From SHYR01 sp036013055 (GTDB lineage Bacteria > Chloroflexota > Dehalococcoidia > UBA2979), in NCBI GenBank assembly GCA_036013055.1, contig DASCQM010000006.1:186001-250000 (forward strand): 64,000 nt of DNA. The letters run 5' to 3'. Positions within the stretch are counted from its first letter, which is position 1. Every line of letters begins with the position of its first letter. The translations under genes were made by a program, and so were the position numbers. Of this stretch, positions 26,086 to 33,589 are shown piece after piece. Under the pieces are notes generated by a model. That model searched no databases. It worked only from the letters and a program-made list of their open reading frames with translations, and was not told the origin of the DNA.

Positions 26086-27126
26086 CTAGACCTCGCCGAC
26101 GGCCGGGATCGTCCTCAGCTCGGAGATGATCTCTTTGATCTCATCGACTTCGTCGGGATTCTTCGGCGACTCGCCGAAGCTGACGCGGGTATTGATGCCC
26201 GCGTACTTCTCGCGCATGCGCTTGACGATCTCGTCCCACGTGCCGATCACGCAGAACTCCTCCATCATGTCGTCCGTGATCACGTCGACCATCTCGTCCC
26301 AGCCACCCTCGATCGAGAGTCGGTGCAGGTGGGCGGCTTCGTCGTCCCAGCCGTGCTGCTTCATCACCCGCGAGTACGAGCGCGTCGACGCGTAGAACGA
26401 GATGCGACGGCGCGTCACCTCGCGTGCGCGGGCAAGCTCTTCCTCGTTGCGCCCGGTGACCATGAAGCCACCGCCACTGATGATCAGGTCCTTCGGGTCC
26501 TTGCCGGCGCGTCGGGCGCCTTCGTGTACGGCGGGGATCAGCACTTCGCGGATGTACTCGAAGGAGCTGAAGCCGTGGATCGCGATGCCGTCCGCGACCT
26601 CGCCGGCCAGCCGAGCGTTAAACGGGTTCACGGCGGAGACGACAACCTTGATGTCTGGGTGCTCGATCGGTCCGGGGTTGAAGAACGGGCTCGTCAGCTT
26701 GTACTGGTAGTACTCGCCCTCGTAGTCGGGCTTCGTGCCGTTCTGCCACGAGTCCCAGATCGCGCGCATGCAGCCGATGTAGTCGGCAAGGTGCGGGCCG
26801 GGCGGCGCCCACGGCACCGAGAATCGACGCTCGTTGTGCCCCTTCACCTGCGTACCGATGCCGAGGATGAAGCGACCACCCGAGTACTTCGAGAGGTCCC
26901 ACGCGATGTTCGCCGAGATGTGCGGTACCCGCGGGAACGCGATCGCGACCGATGTGCCGAATTCCATCCGTTCGGTGTGCTCAGCGACCAGCGCCAGTGG
27001 CAGGAACGGGTTGTGCGTCGTCTCTCCGATGCCGACGAAGTCGTAGCCCAGCGCTTCGAGGTCGCGCGCGCTCTCTGGCGCGACGGTCATGTCCGTCCCG
27101 ATTCCCGTTCCCACTGTCATCGGCAT
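26086..27126 (-). CDS. LLM-class flavin-dependent oxidoreductase (F420-type)
   Basis: A 346-residue luciferase-like TIM barrel resembling the TIGR03617-type F420-dependent oxidoreductases. Features include DLEALGYDFVGIGETTHNPFLPL at the N-terminus (core GYDFVGIGETTHNPF), FGTSVAIAFPRVPHI, the GRFILGIGTQVKGHNERRF stretch that shapes the cofactor pocket, and VIGTWDEIVKRMRE near the end. The substrate is unknown; these enzymes move hydride between F420 or FMN and varied organics. GGGAG six bases before ATG 27126 supports the start. It is transcribed alone. A second, distant family member lies at 52.4 kb. Confidence 0.85.
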   Translation of the reverse strand: MPMTVGTGIGTDMTVAPESARDLEALGYDFVGIGETTHNPFLPLALVAEHTERMEFGTSVAIAFPRVPHISANIAWDLSKYSGGRFILGIGTQVKGHNERRFSVPWAPPGPHLADYIGCMRAIWDSWQNGTKPDYEGEYYQYKLTSPFFNPGPIEHPDIKVVVSAVNPFNARLAGEVADGIAIHGFSSFEYIREVLIPAVHEGARRAGKDPKDLIISGGGFMVTGRNEEELARAREVTRRRISFYASTRSYSRVMKQHGWDDEAAHLHRLSIEGGWDEMVDVITDDMMEEFCVIGTWDEIVKRMREKYAGINTRVSFGESPKNPDEVDEIKEIISELRTIPAVGEV

Positions 27127-27209
27127 GGCGTTCTCCCTGGCTAGCTACGGATCGTCAGGATTGTAGCGAGCGGATCAGCGGCGTGCGACCGTCTGACGGG
27201 CCGGGCGGG

Positions 27210-27752
27210 CTACTCGGTGCGTTCGACGTGCGACCAGACCGCTTCTTCGGTTGCAGGTTCGACCCGGCCCTCGCGCAGCAGTCGCGTCATCAAGCGGCCA
27301 TCGGCGGATCGGTCGCGCAGCGTCGCCTCAAGCGCCTGCACGCGCTCCTCCGTGCCGAGCACCACGGCGAGCAGCAGCTCCCATTCGAGCGGGGTCGCGA
27401 GCACCGTTGCACCACCGATCTCGATCCTCGTCCGCGCGTCCCAGAGCGAGGGGATCTCCAGCGGTGTGAGGGCGTCGTAGCTGCCGTGGAAGGTCGGATT
27501 CGCGAAGACGAATACCGCCACGCCATCGCGCATGAAGTGCAGGCGTTCGGCCGCCAGTTGCGAGCTACGCTGCCAGAGCGCATCGACGTCGAGCATCTCG
27601 GCGAGCGTGCGCAGCGCCCGCTCCGTGGTCATCAGTTCGAGGTTGGGTGATGCGGCGTCGACGCCCTGCAGCCAGCACGAACCGGCACCGATCAGCGCCC
27701 ACGGTTCGTCGCTCGCGGCCTCCTCCATGACCCGGACAAGCGGGCCAAGCAC
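27210..27752 (-). CDS. Degenerate nucleotidyltransferase-like hypothetical protein
   Basis: A 180-residue protein of uncertain function. The ALIGAGSCWLQG start and alternating alpha/beta pattern resemble minimal nucleotidyltransferases (AbiEii/antitoxin MNT fold). The paired Asp residues that bind Mg in active members are not visible at the expected place (PNLEL instead), so catalysis is doubtful. The middle part (IPSLWDARTRIEIGG, then LATPLEWELLLAVVLG) fits the family's strand and helix layout. It begins at GTG 27752 and is divergent from an acetyltransferase gene 173 bp away. No partner toxin or antitoxin is adjacent. Confidence 0.45.
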   Translation of the reverse strand: MLGPLVRVMEEAASDEPWALIGAGSCWLQGVDAASPNLELMTTERALRTLAEMLDVDALWQRSSQLAAERLHFMRDGVAVFVFANPTFHGSYDALTPLEIPSLWDARTRIEIGGATVLATPLEWELLLAVVLGTEERVQALEATLRDRSADGRLMTRLLREGRVEPATEEAVWSHVERTE

Positions 27753-27925
27753 CTCACGTTGGTGGTTGGATTCGGCTGGAGTCGGATTCGAGCTAACGGC
27801 GATGTCCTCTTGTGTACGGGGACGTGGTCGTAGTTGGCGCGATAATAATGCGTCTTGCAGCTACGCGCTTGTGACGTGCGATCATCGAGGCAGGCACGAC
27901 GGACGAGCGGAGCGACGAAGCAGCG

Positions 27926-28531
27926 ATGAGCGAGTACGACCAGCACGGTCGCGGTGCCCTCCCGGGCGACCACCCGACGATCGTCGGGCCGCTCCTGACG
28001 TTCCGGGCGGTCACCGCCGACGATGCGCCGGATCTGCTGCGATGGCTGCGTGACGGCGACGTCCGGCAGATCTACAGCGACCCGCCGGACACGCTCGATG
28101 ATGTCAGGCGGCACTACACGGAGCCGGACGTCGAGCCCTGCTGGCGTTTCGTGATTGAGCACGAGGGACGTGGCATCGGCGAGATCCAGTACGCGCACCA
28201 GTACCCGGGCGCGGACTACGAGTGGGCGGCGGGCGTTGACATCTTCATCGGAGAGCCAGATGCGCGAGACCGCGGACTGGGCACCGAGGCGATTCGGACG
28301 ATGCTGCGCTTCCTCTTCGAGGACCTGGCGTGCCATCGAGTGACGATCGACCCGGAAGTCGCCAACGCCCGCGCGATCCGCTGCTACGAGAAGGCGGGCT
28401 TCACGTTTGAGGGTGTACTGCGGCACAACGCGTTCGAGCGCGGCGAGTACGTCGACACGCACTTCATGTCGATGCTCGTCGACGAATGGCCGGCAGCAAA
28501 GCTCCGCTGGGAGCGCGAAACCGGGCGCTAG
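27926..28531 (+). CDS. GNAT acetyltransferase, AAC(6')-like
   Basis: A 201-residue GCN5-related N-acetyltransferase. LTFRAVTADDAPDLLRWLRDGDV starts the fold (core TFRAVTADDAPDLLRWL). RGIGEIQYAHQYPG and DIFIGEPDARDRGLGTEAIR carry the acetyl-CoA site (RDRGLGT), and RAIRCYEKAGFTFEGVLR is the closing motif. The layout is closest to aminoglycoside 6'-N-acetyltransferases and RimJ/RimL-like enzymes, including the conserved YxxDPP-like turn (YSDPPDTLDD). Either a small amine drug or a protein N-terminus could be the substrate. It ends seven bases before the stop of the convergent metE gene. Confidence 0.85.
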   Translation: MSEYDQHGRGALPGDHPTIVGPLLTFRAVTADDAPDLLRWLRDGDVRQIYSDPPDTLDDVRRHYTEPDVEPCWRFVIEHEGRGIGEIQYAHQYPGADYEWAAGVDIFIGEPDARDRGLGTEAIRTMLRFLFEDLACHRVTIDPEVANARAIRCYEKAGFTFEGVLRHNAFERGEYVDTHFMSMLVDEWPAAKLRWERETGR

Positions 28532-28538
28532 GCCAGCG

Positions 28539-30854
28539 CTAGCTCCCCGCGCGTGCGAGGCGGGCGGCTGCGACCATGTTCTCCAGCGAGGAGACCGTCT
28601 CCTCGTAGCGCCGCGTCTTCAGCCCGCAGTCCGGGTTCACCCACATGTTCGCGGGGTCGAGCACCGTCGACGCCTGGCGGATGTTGTCCGTCATTTCCTC
28701 CGTCGGTGCCACGCGCGGCGAGTGGATGTCGTAGACGCCGAGGCCGATCTCCTTGTCGTAGCCGGAGTCGCGGAAGGCTTCGAGGCCCTCTGCGTCTGAC
28801 CGCGCGTTGAAGATCAGCAGCACGTCGGCTTCGAGGTCGGAGACCGACTCGATCACGTCGGCGAGCTGGACGTAGCACATGTGTGACTGGATCTGCGTCT
28901 CGTCGCGCACCCCGCTCGTGGCGAGCGTGAAGCAGGGGACGGCCCAGCCGAGGTAGGAGGCCCAGTCCGCATGGCGCAGCGGGACGCCCTCACGCAGCGC
29001 CGGCTCATCGACCTGGATGATTGCGATCCCGGCCGCTTCGAGGTCCGCGACCTCGTCGCGGAGTGCGAGCGCGATCTGGCGGCAGGTGTCGCCGCGTGGC
29101 TGGTCATCGCGCACGAAGGACCAGTTGAGGATCGTGACCGGCCCGGTGAGCATGCCCTTGACCGGGCGGTCGCTGAGCGACTGTGCGTAAGAGGACCAGC
29201 GCACCGTCATCGCGCCCGGCCGCGAGACGTCGCCGAAGATGATCGGCGGCTTCACGTAGCGGGAGCCGAAGGACTGCACCCAGCCGAAGCGCGTGAAGGC
29301 GAAGCCATCAAGCTGCTCGCCGAAGTACTCGACCATGTCGTTGCGTTCCGGCTCGCCGTGGACGAGCACATCGAGCCCGATCTCCTCCTGGAGGCGGATC
29401 ACCTTCTCGATCTCGTGCTCGATCTCGCGCTCGTAGGCGGCCTCATCGATCTCGCCGCTGTTGAGCTGGCGTCGCGACCGACGCAGCTCCGGCGTCTGCG
29501 GGAACGACCCGATCGTCGTCGTGGGGTACGCGGGCAGGTTGAGGCGCGCGCGCTGAGCGGTTCGTCGCTCTTCGACGTTGCCGGGCCGGCGGTAGTCGTT
29601 CTCCGTCGTCGCAGCGACGCGGTCGCGCACTGCGGCGTTGTTCGTGCGCGCAGACGTTCGACGTGACTCAAGCGCGGCCGCGTTGGCGGCAAGCTGGTCC
29701 GCCACGTCCTCGCGGTTGTCGAGCGCCGACGTCAGCACCGCGACCTCATCGACCTTCTGGTTCGCGAAGGCGAGCCACGACTTCAACTCGTCATCGAGCC
29801 GGTCCTCGCGGCCGATCTCGATCGGCGCGTGGATCAGCGAGCATGACGTCGAGACGACCAGCCGCTCCGCGCCGACGAGCGCGCCGAGCGAGCCGAGTAG
29901 CTCCAGCGACGCGGCGTGGTCGTTGATCCAGATGTTGCGCCCATCGACGACACCGGCGACGAGGCTCTTGCCGTCGGGCAGGCCGTGCTCGCGCACGAGG
30001 TCGGCGTTGCGCAGCCCGCGATGGAAGTCGAGACCGATCGCCTCGACTGGCAGGTTGCTCAGCGTGGGATAGGCCTCATCGACGTCGCCGAAGTAGGTCG
30101 TGACCAGCAGGCTCGTCTCGCCAGACTGCGAGGAGAGCGTCTCGTAGGCCGTCTGGAGCGCGGCAAGCTCCTCGCTGCTGCGGTCCTGCACGAGCACGGG
30201 CTCGTCGAACTGCACCCACTGAGCGCCGGCGTCGCGCAGGCGGCCGAGCATCTCGGCGTAGACATCGAGCAGGGCAGGGAGCAGCGCCAGCCGGTCGTAA
30301 CCGTGGTCGAGCGCGCCGTCGGCGTCGAAACCCTTGCCGATCAGCAGGTAGCTCAGGGGGCCGACGAGCACCGGCACCGTCTCGATGCCTGCCTCGCGCG
30401 CCTCAAGGTACTCGTCGAGCGGCTTCGTCGATGCGAGCCGGAAGCTGGTGGTGGGGTCGAACTCGGGGACGATGTAGTGGTAGTTCGTGTCGAACCACTT
30501 CGTCATCTCCATCGCGGTCACGTCGATACCGTCGTCCTGCGCGCCGCGTGCCATGGCGAAGAAGGTGTCGAGGTCGACCTGCGCGTCGCCGCCGGACTGC
30601 CACTGGTAGCGCGGGGGCACCGCGCCGACCATCGCGGTCGTGTCCAGCACCTGGTCGTAGAAGCTAAAGGTGTTCGAGGGGATCAGGTCGATCCCGGCAT
30701 CGCGCATGCGCTGCCACGCCTCCAGCCGCAAGCCGCGCGCGGTCTCCTGCAGCTCGTCGGCGGTGACCTTCCCGTCCCAGTAGCGCTCGGTGGCGCGCTT
30801 TAGCTCGCGCCGCCCGCCGATGCGTGGGTACCCGTGAATTGCAGAGAGCGTCAT
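28539..30854 (-). CDS. metE: Cobalamin-independent methionine synthase
   Basis: A 771-residue MetE that transfers methyl from 5-methyltetrahydropteroyl-triglutamate to homocysteine. Both halves are present: the N-terminal barrel (AIHGYPRIGGRRELKRA, EMTKWFDTNYHYIVPEF) and the catalytic C-terminal barrel (QVDEPALREGVPL, SHMCY, GVYDIHSPRV, WVNPDCGLKTR). The start is ATG 30854, with AAGGAG six bases upstream. By comparison with the E. coli zinc ligands His641, Cys643, Glu665 and Cys726, this protein keeps His658, Cys660 and Cys743, but the Glu position is Phe682 (LLIFNARSD where ITIETSRSD is usual). The zinc site may therefore have altered geometry. The gene is monocistronic and no riboswitch was recognised upstream. 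Confidence 0.93.
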   Translation of the reverse strand: MTLSAIHGYPRIGGRRELKRATERYWDGKVTADELQETARGLRLEAWQRMRDAGIDLIPSNTFSFYDQVLDTTAMVGAVPPRYQWQSGGDAQVDLDTFFAMARGAQDDGIDVTAMEMTKWFDTNYHYIVPEFDPTTSFRLASTKPLDEYLEAREAGIETVPVLVGPLSYLLIGKGFDADGALDHGYDRLALLPALLDVYAEMLGRLRDAGAQWVQFDEPVLVQDRSSEELAALQTAYETLSSQSGETSLLVTTYFGDVDEAYPTLSNLPVEAIGLDFHRGLRNADLVREHGLPDGKSLVAGVVDGRNIWINDHAASLELLGSLGALVGAERLVVSTSCSLIHAPIEIGREDRLDDELKSWLAFANQKVDEVAVLTSALDNREDVADQLAANAAALESRRTSARTNNAAVRDRVAATTENDYRRPGNVEERRTAQRARLNLPAYPTTTIGSFPQTPELRRSRRQLNSGEIDEAAYEREIEHEIEKVIRLQEEIGLDVLVHGEPERNDMVEYFGEQLDGFAFTRFGWVQSFGSRYVKPPIIFGDVSRPGAMTVRWSSYAQSLSDRPVKGMLTGPVTILNWSFVRDDQPRGDTCRQIALALRDEVADLEAAGIAIIQVDEPALREGVPLRHADWASYLGWAVPCFTLATSGVRDETQIQSHMCYVQLADVIESVSDLEADVLLIFNARSDAEGLEAFRDSGYDKEIGLGVYDIHSPRVAPTEEMTDNIRQASTVLDPANMWVNPDCGLKTRRYEETVSSLENMVAAARLARAGS

Positions 30855-30986
30855 CGCCCGCTCCTTGATCATGACTGTCTACGCGTGACTGCTCAGGTTA
30901 GCGCGGCGTCAACGCGCAGGCCATCAGGGAGGGCCAGCGTTCAGGTCAGATTCGCGCCGGTTCCCGGTGACCTGCGACCAGTGTCG

Positions 30987-31385
30987 CTAGTCCTTCTTGC
31001 CGACGATCTGCACCAGCACCCCACCCGACGACGCCGGATGCACGAACACCTGCCCGGTGACCGGGTTGCCTTCGCCGGGGTCGCCGATCAGGCGCACGCC
31101 CTTCTCGCGCATTCCGGCGAGGGCGACGTCGACATCGTCGACGCGCATGGCGAGCAGATGCACGCCACCGCCGTTCTTTACGCGGTTGGCGATCGGGCCC
31201 TCGTCGCTGGTCGGCGCGACGAGTTCGACCTCGGTGTCGCCGAACTCGAAGAAGGCCTGGTTGAAGCCCGCCGCCGGCAGCTCGCCGGTGCGCCCGACGG
31301 GCTGCCCGAAGATCGCCTCGTACTGAGCGACCGCCGCGTCGAGATCCTCGACCGCGATCACGATGTGGTCGATACCTTCAAACAT
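30987..31385 (-). CDS. VOC-family protein, methylmalonyl-CoA epimerase-like
   Basis: A 132-residue vicinal-oxygen-chelate protein. It follows methylmalonyl-CoA epimerase closely: FEGIDHIVIAVEDLDAAVAQY with the first metal His, FFEFGDTEVELVAPTSDE, NGGGVHLLAMRVDDVD with the second His, and the family ending HPASSGGVLVQIVGKKD. In epimerases the last ligand is a Glu (GGVLIEL); here it is Gln (GGVLVQI), while the middle position, often Gln, is Glu. The two residues look swapped, so metal binding may be kept but acid-base catalysis could differ. No mutase or carboxylase genes are adjacent. Confidence 0.75.
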   Translation of the reverse strand: MFEGIDHIVIAVEDLDAAVAQYEAIFGQPVGRTGELPAAGFNQAFFEFGDTEVELVAPTSDEGPIANRVKNGGGVHLLAMRVDDVDVALAGMREKGVRLIGDPGEGNPVTGQVFVHPASSGGVLVQIVGKKD

Positions 31386-31447
31386 CGAAACCCCCGCTCA
31401 CACCGCCGCGTGCGAGGTGAGTGAGGTAGTTATACCGGGTTTGGGTA

Positions 31448-32977
31448 CTACTGCGACGCCTCGGCGAATCTTCGGATCCACGGATTCGGGTTGCCGATCA
31501 GACCTTCGAGCATTGGAACTGCAAGATGAGGGAGATGCTCCGGAAAGATTCCCGAATGCACCGCCAATACACCACGCATCGCTGGCTGCTGCTTGCGGCC
31601 GTGGAAACCGTGTGTCAGACCATTTCGATAGGCACGGAGGAACTCCTCACAGTAGCTCTCCTTGCTCAGTGGATCTCGGCCAGGCACCGTTACCTGATTG
31701 TCTTCAACTCCGACGAATATCCCAGACCAAATGTCATCGACGATCTGCTGTCGCAAGGTCTCCGTGCGCCCACCCTCCTGTTCAAGGTAGTCAGGCGGGA
31801 GCCAGGATCGGTTGGTTGAAAGCCACTTCATCGGTGGCAGTGACTTGATACCGAAGCCTTCGTACAAGTCGATCAGCCCGAGAAACAACTCTCGCCGGAC
31901 GTCGTCGTTGGGCGTCGTCTGGACCATCCAGGTGAGTTCAACGATTCGCTGGAACGATCGAACGGCGCCACTCCAAGCGATCACATTTATCTGGTCACCG
32001 CTCCTGAAGTGCAAAGGGTCGAAGAGGTGCCAGAGGCAATTCTGAATGCGTTCAAGGGCCCTCACGACATATTGTCGGCGGGCACTGGCCGCCAACCCCA
32101 GAGTCGCGACTCGCAACCCGTGAGGCTGCGACCGCGACAGCGAGTTCACCGCAACACCGCGCGGCCGCAGAAGACCACGGTAGCTCGGGCCGGAGGGATT
32201 CAGGTATCCGCCGAAGCCGAACACAAGGCTTGAGTCGGCTTGCTTGATGATGAAGCCCTCGCGTCGGCGCGGGCCGTTGGGCTCGAGAAGCACCTCAAGG
32301 ACATCTATTGGGTTCAATCCGGAGCGTAAGTCGGCTTGTGTACGATGGCCCTCAAGAACGTCGGATGGTGGGATTGAATCAGCCGCTGCGAGTTGCTCGA
32401 TGATCGTCTGGGCTTGGAAGCCGCGAAGTTGGGGTTCAACGAGATCGACGCTGCCCGATGGAAATCGATGCAGGAAGGCCGTAACAAGACGCTCCAAGGT
32501 GTCGGTGTCGTCGGAAAGAGCACCCGTCTCGAAGTGGTGTAGGAGTTCTTCGAGACCGTCCAATTGCTCGTGTGCATCGTCGGCGGCACTTTCGATCGCC
32601 TGAATCGACCTTAGTGCCTCCTGTTCCATCACCTGGTCTTGGTCGGGATCGAGGCTAGCGAATTTCGTTACCCACTTGCGGCGACTCTTGAGGGCTGCTT
32701 GGCCTCGCGGTAACCATCCATCCGGCCCCGCTACCGGCGTCGCGCCGACGAGCGTCCCCATATGGACCCGCTGGATGTCGATCCGATCCGATCGTGGTAG
32801 GGCCGCGAAGCCCAGCTTGTCTCTCATGAATTTCGTGGCATTGTCCAACTGATGCCGTTCCCAGTGCGGCGTCAGTATTGCGGCTGGAGCCTCGGGTGAC
32901 CGGTAGCTACCAGCGGAGAGAGAGCCGTGGTAATCTGCGGCGGGCAGACCACTACGGCAATCGCAAAATTCGTCCAT
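31448..32977 (-). CDS. Orphan protein with a HEPN-like RNxxxH motif
   Basis: A 509-residue protein from ATG 32977 (GGGGG six bases upstream; TTG 32992 is also possible). No family is recognised. Its DNA looks less GC-rich than its neighbours and uses more A/T-ending codons, which suggests transfer. The N-terminal third has a Cys pair (EFCDCRSG) and charged helices; the middle is mixed alpha/beta; the C-terminal part is helical. Near residue 451, EEFLRAYRNGLTHGF fits the R-N-x3-H motif of HEPN ribonucleases, found in many defence and toxin proteins, in a helix context like theirs. It sits alone between a VOC gene and the nrdJ cluster. The ribonuclease idea rests on this one motif. Confidence 0.45.
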   Translation of the reverse strand: MDEFCDCRSGLPAADYHGSLSAGSYRSPEAPAAILTPHWERHQLDNATKFMRDKLGFAALPRSDRIDIQRVHMGTLVGATPVAGPDGWLPRGQAALKSRRKWVTKFASLDPDQDQVMEQEALRSIQAIESAADDAHEQLDGLEELLHHFETGALSDDTDTLERLVTAFLHRFPSGSVDLVEPQLRGFQAQTIIEQLAAADSIPPSDVLEGHRTQADLRSGLNPIDVLEVLLEPNGPRRREGFIIKQADSSLVFGFGGYLNPSGPSYRGLLRPRGVAVNSLSRSQPHGLRVATLGLAASARRQYVVRALERIQNCLWHLFDPLHFRSGDQINVIAWSGAVRSFQRIVELTWMVQTTPNDDVRRELFLGLIDLYEGFGIKSLPPMKWLSTNRSWLPPDYLEQEGGRTETLRQQIVDDIWSGIFVGVEDNQVTVPGRDPLSKESYCEEFLRAYRNGLTHGFHGRKQQPAMRGVLAVHSGIFPEHLPHLAVPMLEGLIGNPNPWIRRFAEASQ

Positions 32978-33012
32978 CGATACCCCCGCCAAGGGACTGA
33001 AAGTCCCCCGCG

Positions 33013-33273
33013 CTAGCCCTCCCGCGCCACCGCGAGGACGACGGCGGTGTGGCCGTTGGCGTGGGTGCGGCGTTGTTCGTCGAGCGTCAGTTCGACGCCG
33101 TCGGCGAGGCGCACGACGCGGGCATCGGTGAGTGAGGCGCTGCGGTCGAGGTCGCCGGTCGGGCTGGTGATCGAGAGCATCGTGCCACTCGCTTGCTGCT
33201 GCTCGTTGAGCAGAACCGGGTAGCTGGCGCCCTCGTGGCTGACGACGGCCCAGTCGTGTGCGTACTGGTTCAT
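33013..33273 (-). CDS. Small hypothetical protein downstream of nrdJ
   Basis: An 86-residue protein with a mostly beta-strand pattern (WAVVSHEGASYPVLL, ARVVRLADGVELTLDEQRR, AVVLAVAREG). It has no signal peptide, membrane helix or cysteine. Its ATG overlaps the stop of the preceding gene by two to three bases (ATGA), so the two are translated together. They follow nrdJ on the same strand after a 59-bp gap and may be co-transcribed with it. No family is recognised and no function is proposed. Confidence 0.55.
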   Translation of the reverse strand: MNQYAHDWAVVSHEGASYPVLLNEQQQASGTMLSITSPTGDLDRSASLTDARVVRLADGVELTLDEQRRTHANGHTAVVLAVAREG

Positions 33274-33530
33274 GCTGCCTCCGTGTTTCGCTTGGCCGCT
33301 GCTGGGGCGAAGTAGGTCGCCTCGTAGAGCGGTTGGAACTGCTTCGCGCTCAGCGTGACGGCGAGGATGGCGGCCTGCAGGCTGTCGTGCGGCGCGATCG
33401 AGGGGTCCGACGCAAGGTCGCTCTGCCGACGTGCCCGATACGCGGAGCGCAGCACGTTCTGGTTGATGTCACCCCTCGGGATGTGCTGCAGGTCGCGATT
33501 GACCTCGGCCACCACCATGTCCAACTCCAT
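33270..33530 (-). CDS. Small hypothetical protein downstream of nrdJ
   Basis: An 86-residue, mainly helical protein (MELDMVVAEVNRDLQHIPRGDI; AAILAVTLSAKQFQPLYEAT). It has no Cys, membrane helix or known motif. ATG 33530 lies 59 bp after the nrdJ stop, and its own stop overlaps the next small gene (ATGA). The order nrdJ, this gene and the 33013 gene suggests one transcript, so a link to deoxynucleotide supply is possible but not shown by sequence. Confidence 0.55.
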   Translation of the reverse strand: MELDMVVAEVNRDLQHIPRGDINQNVLRSAYRARRQSDLASDPSIAPHDSLQAAILAVTLSAKQFQPLYEATYFAPAAAKRNTEAA

Positions 33531-33589
33531 CGTTTAGCCCCCGGTCCGCCCCCGCCGACCTGGTTCTCTGTCGCTGCTGATCCGCCTCG

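Noticed and set aside
27210..27752. Toxin-antitoxin nucleotidyltransferase
   Set aside because: Catalytic Asp residues are not visible and no HEPN or other partner gene is adjacent.
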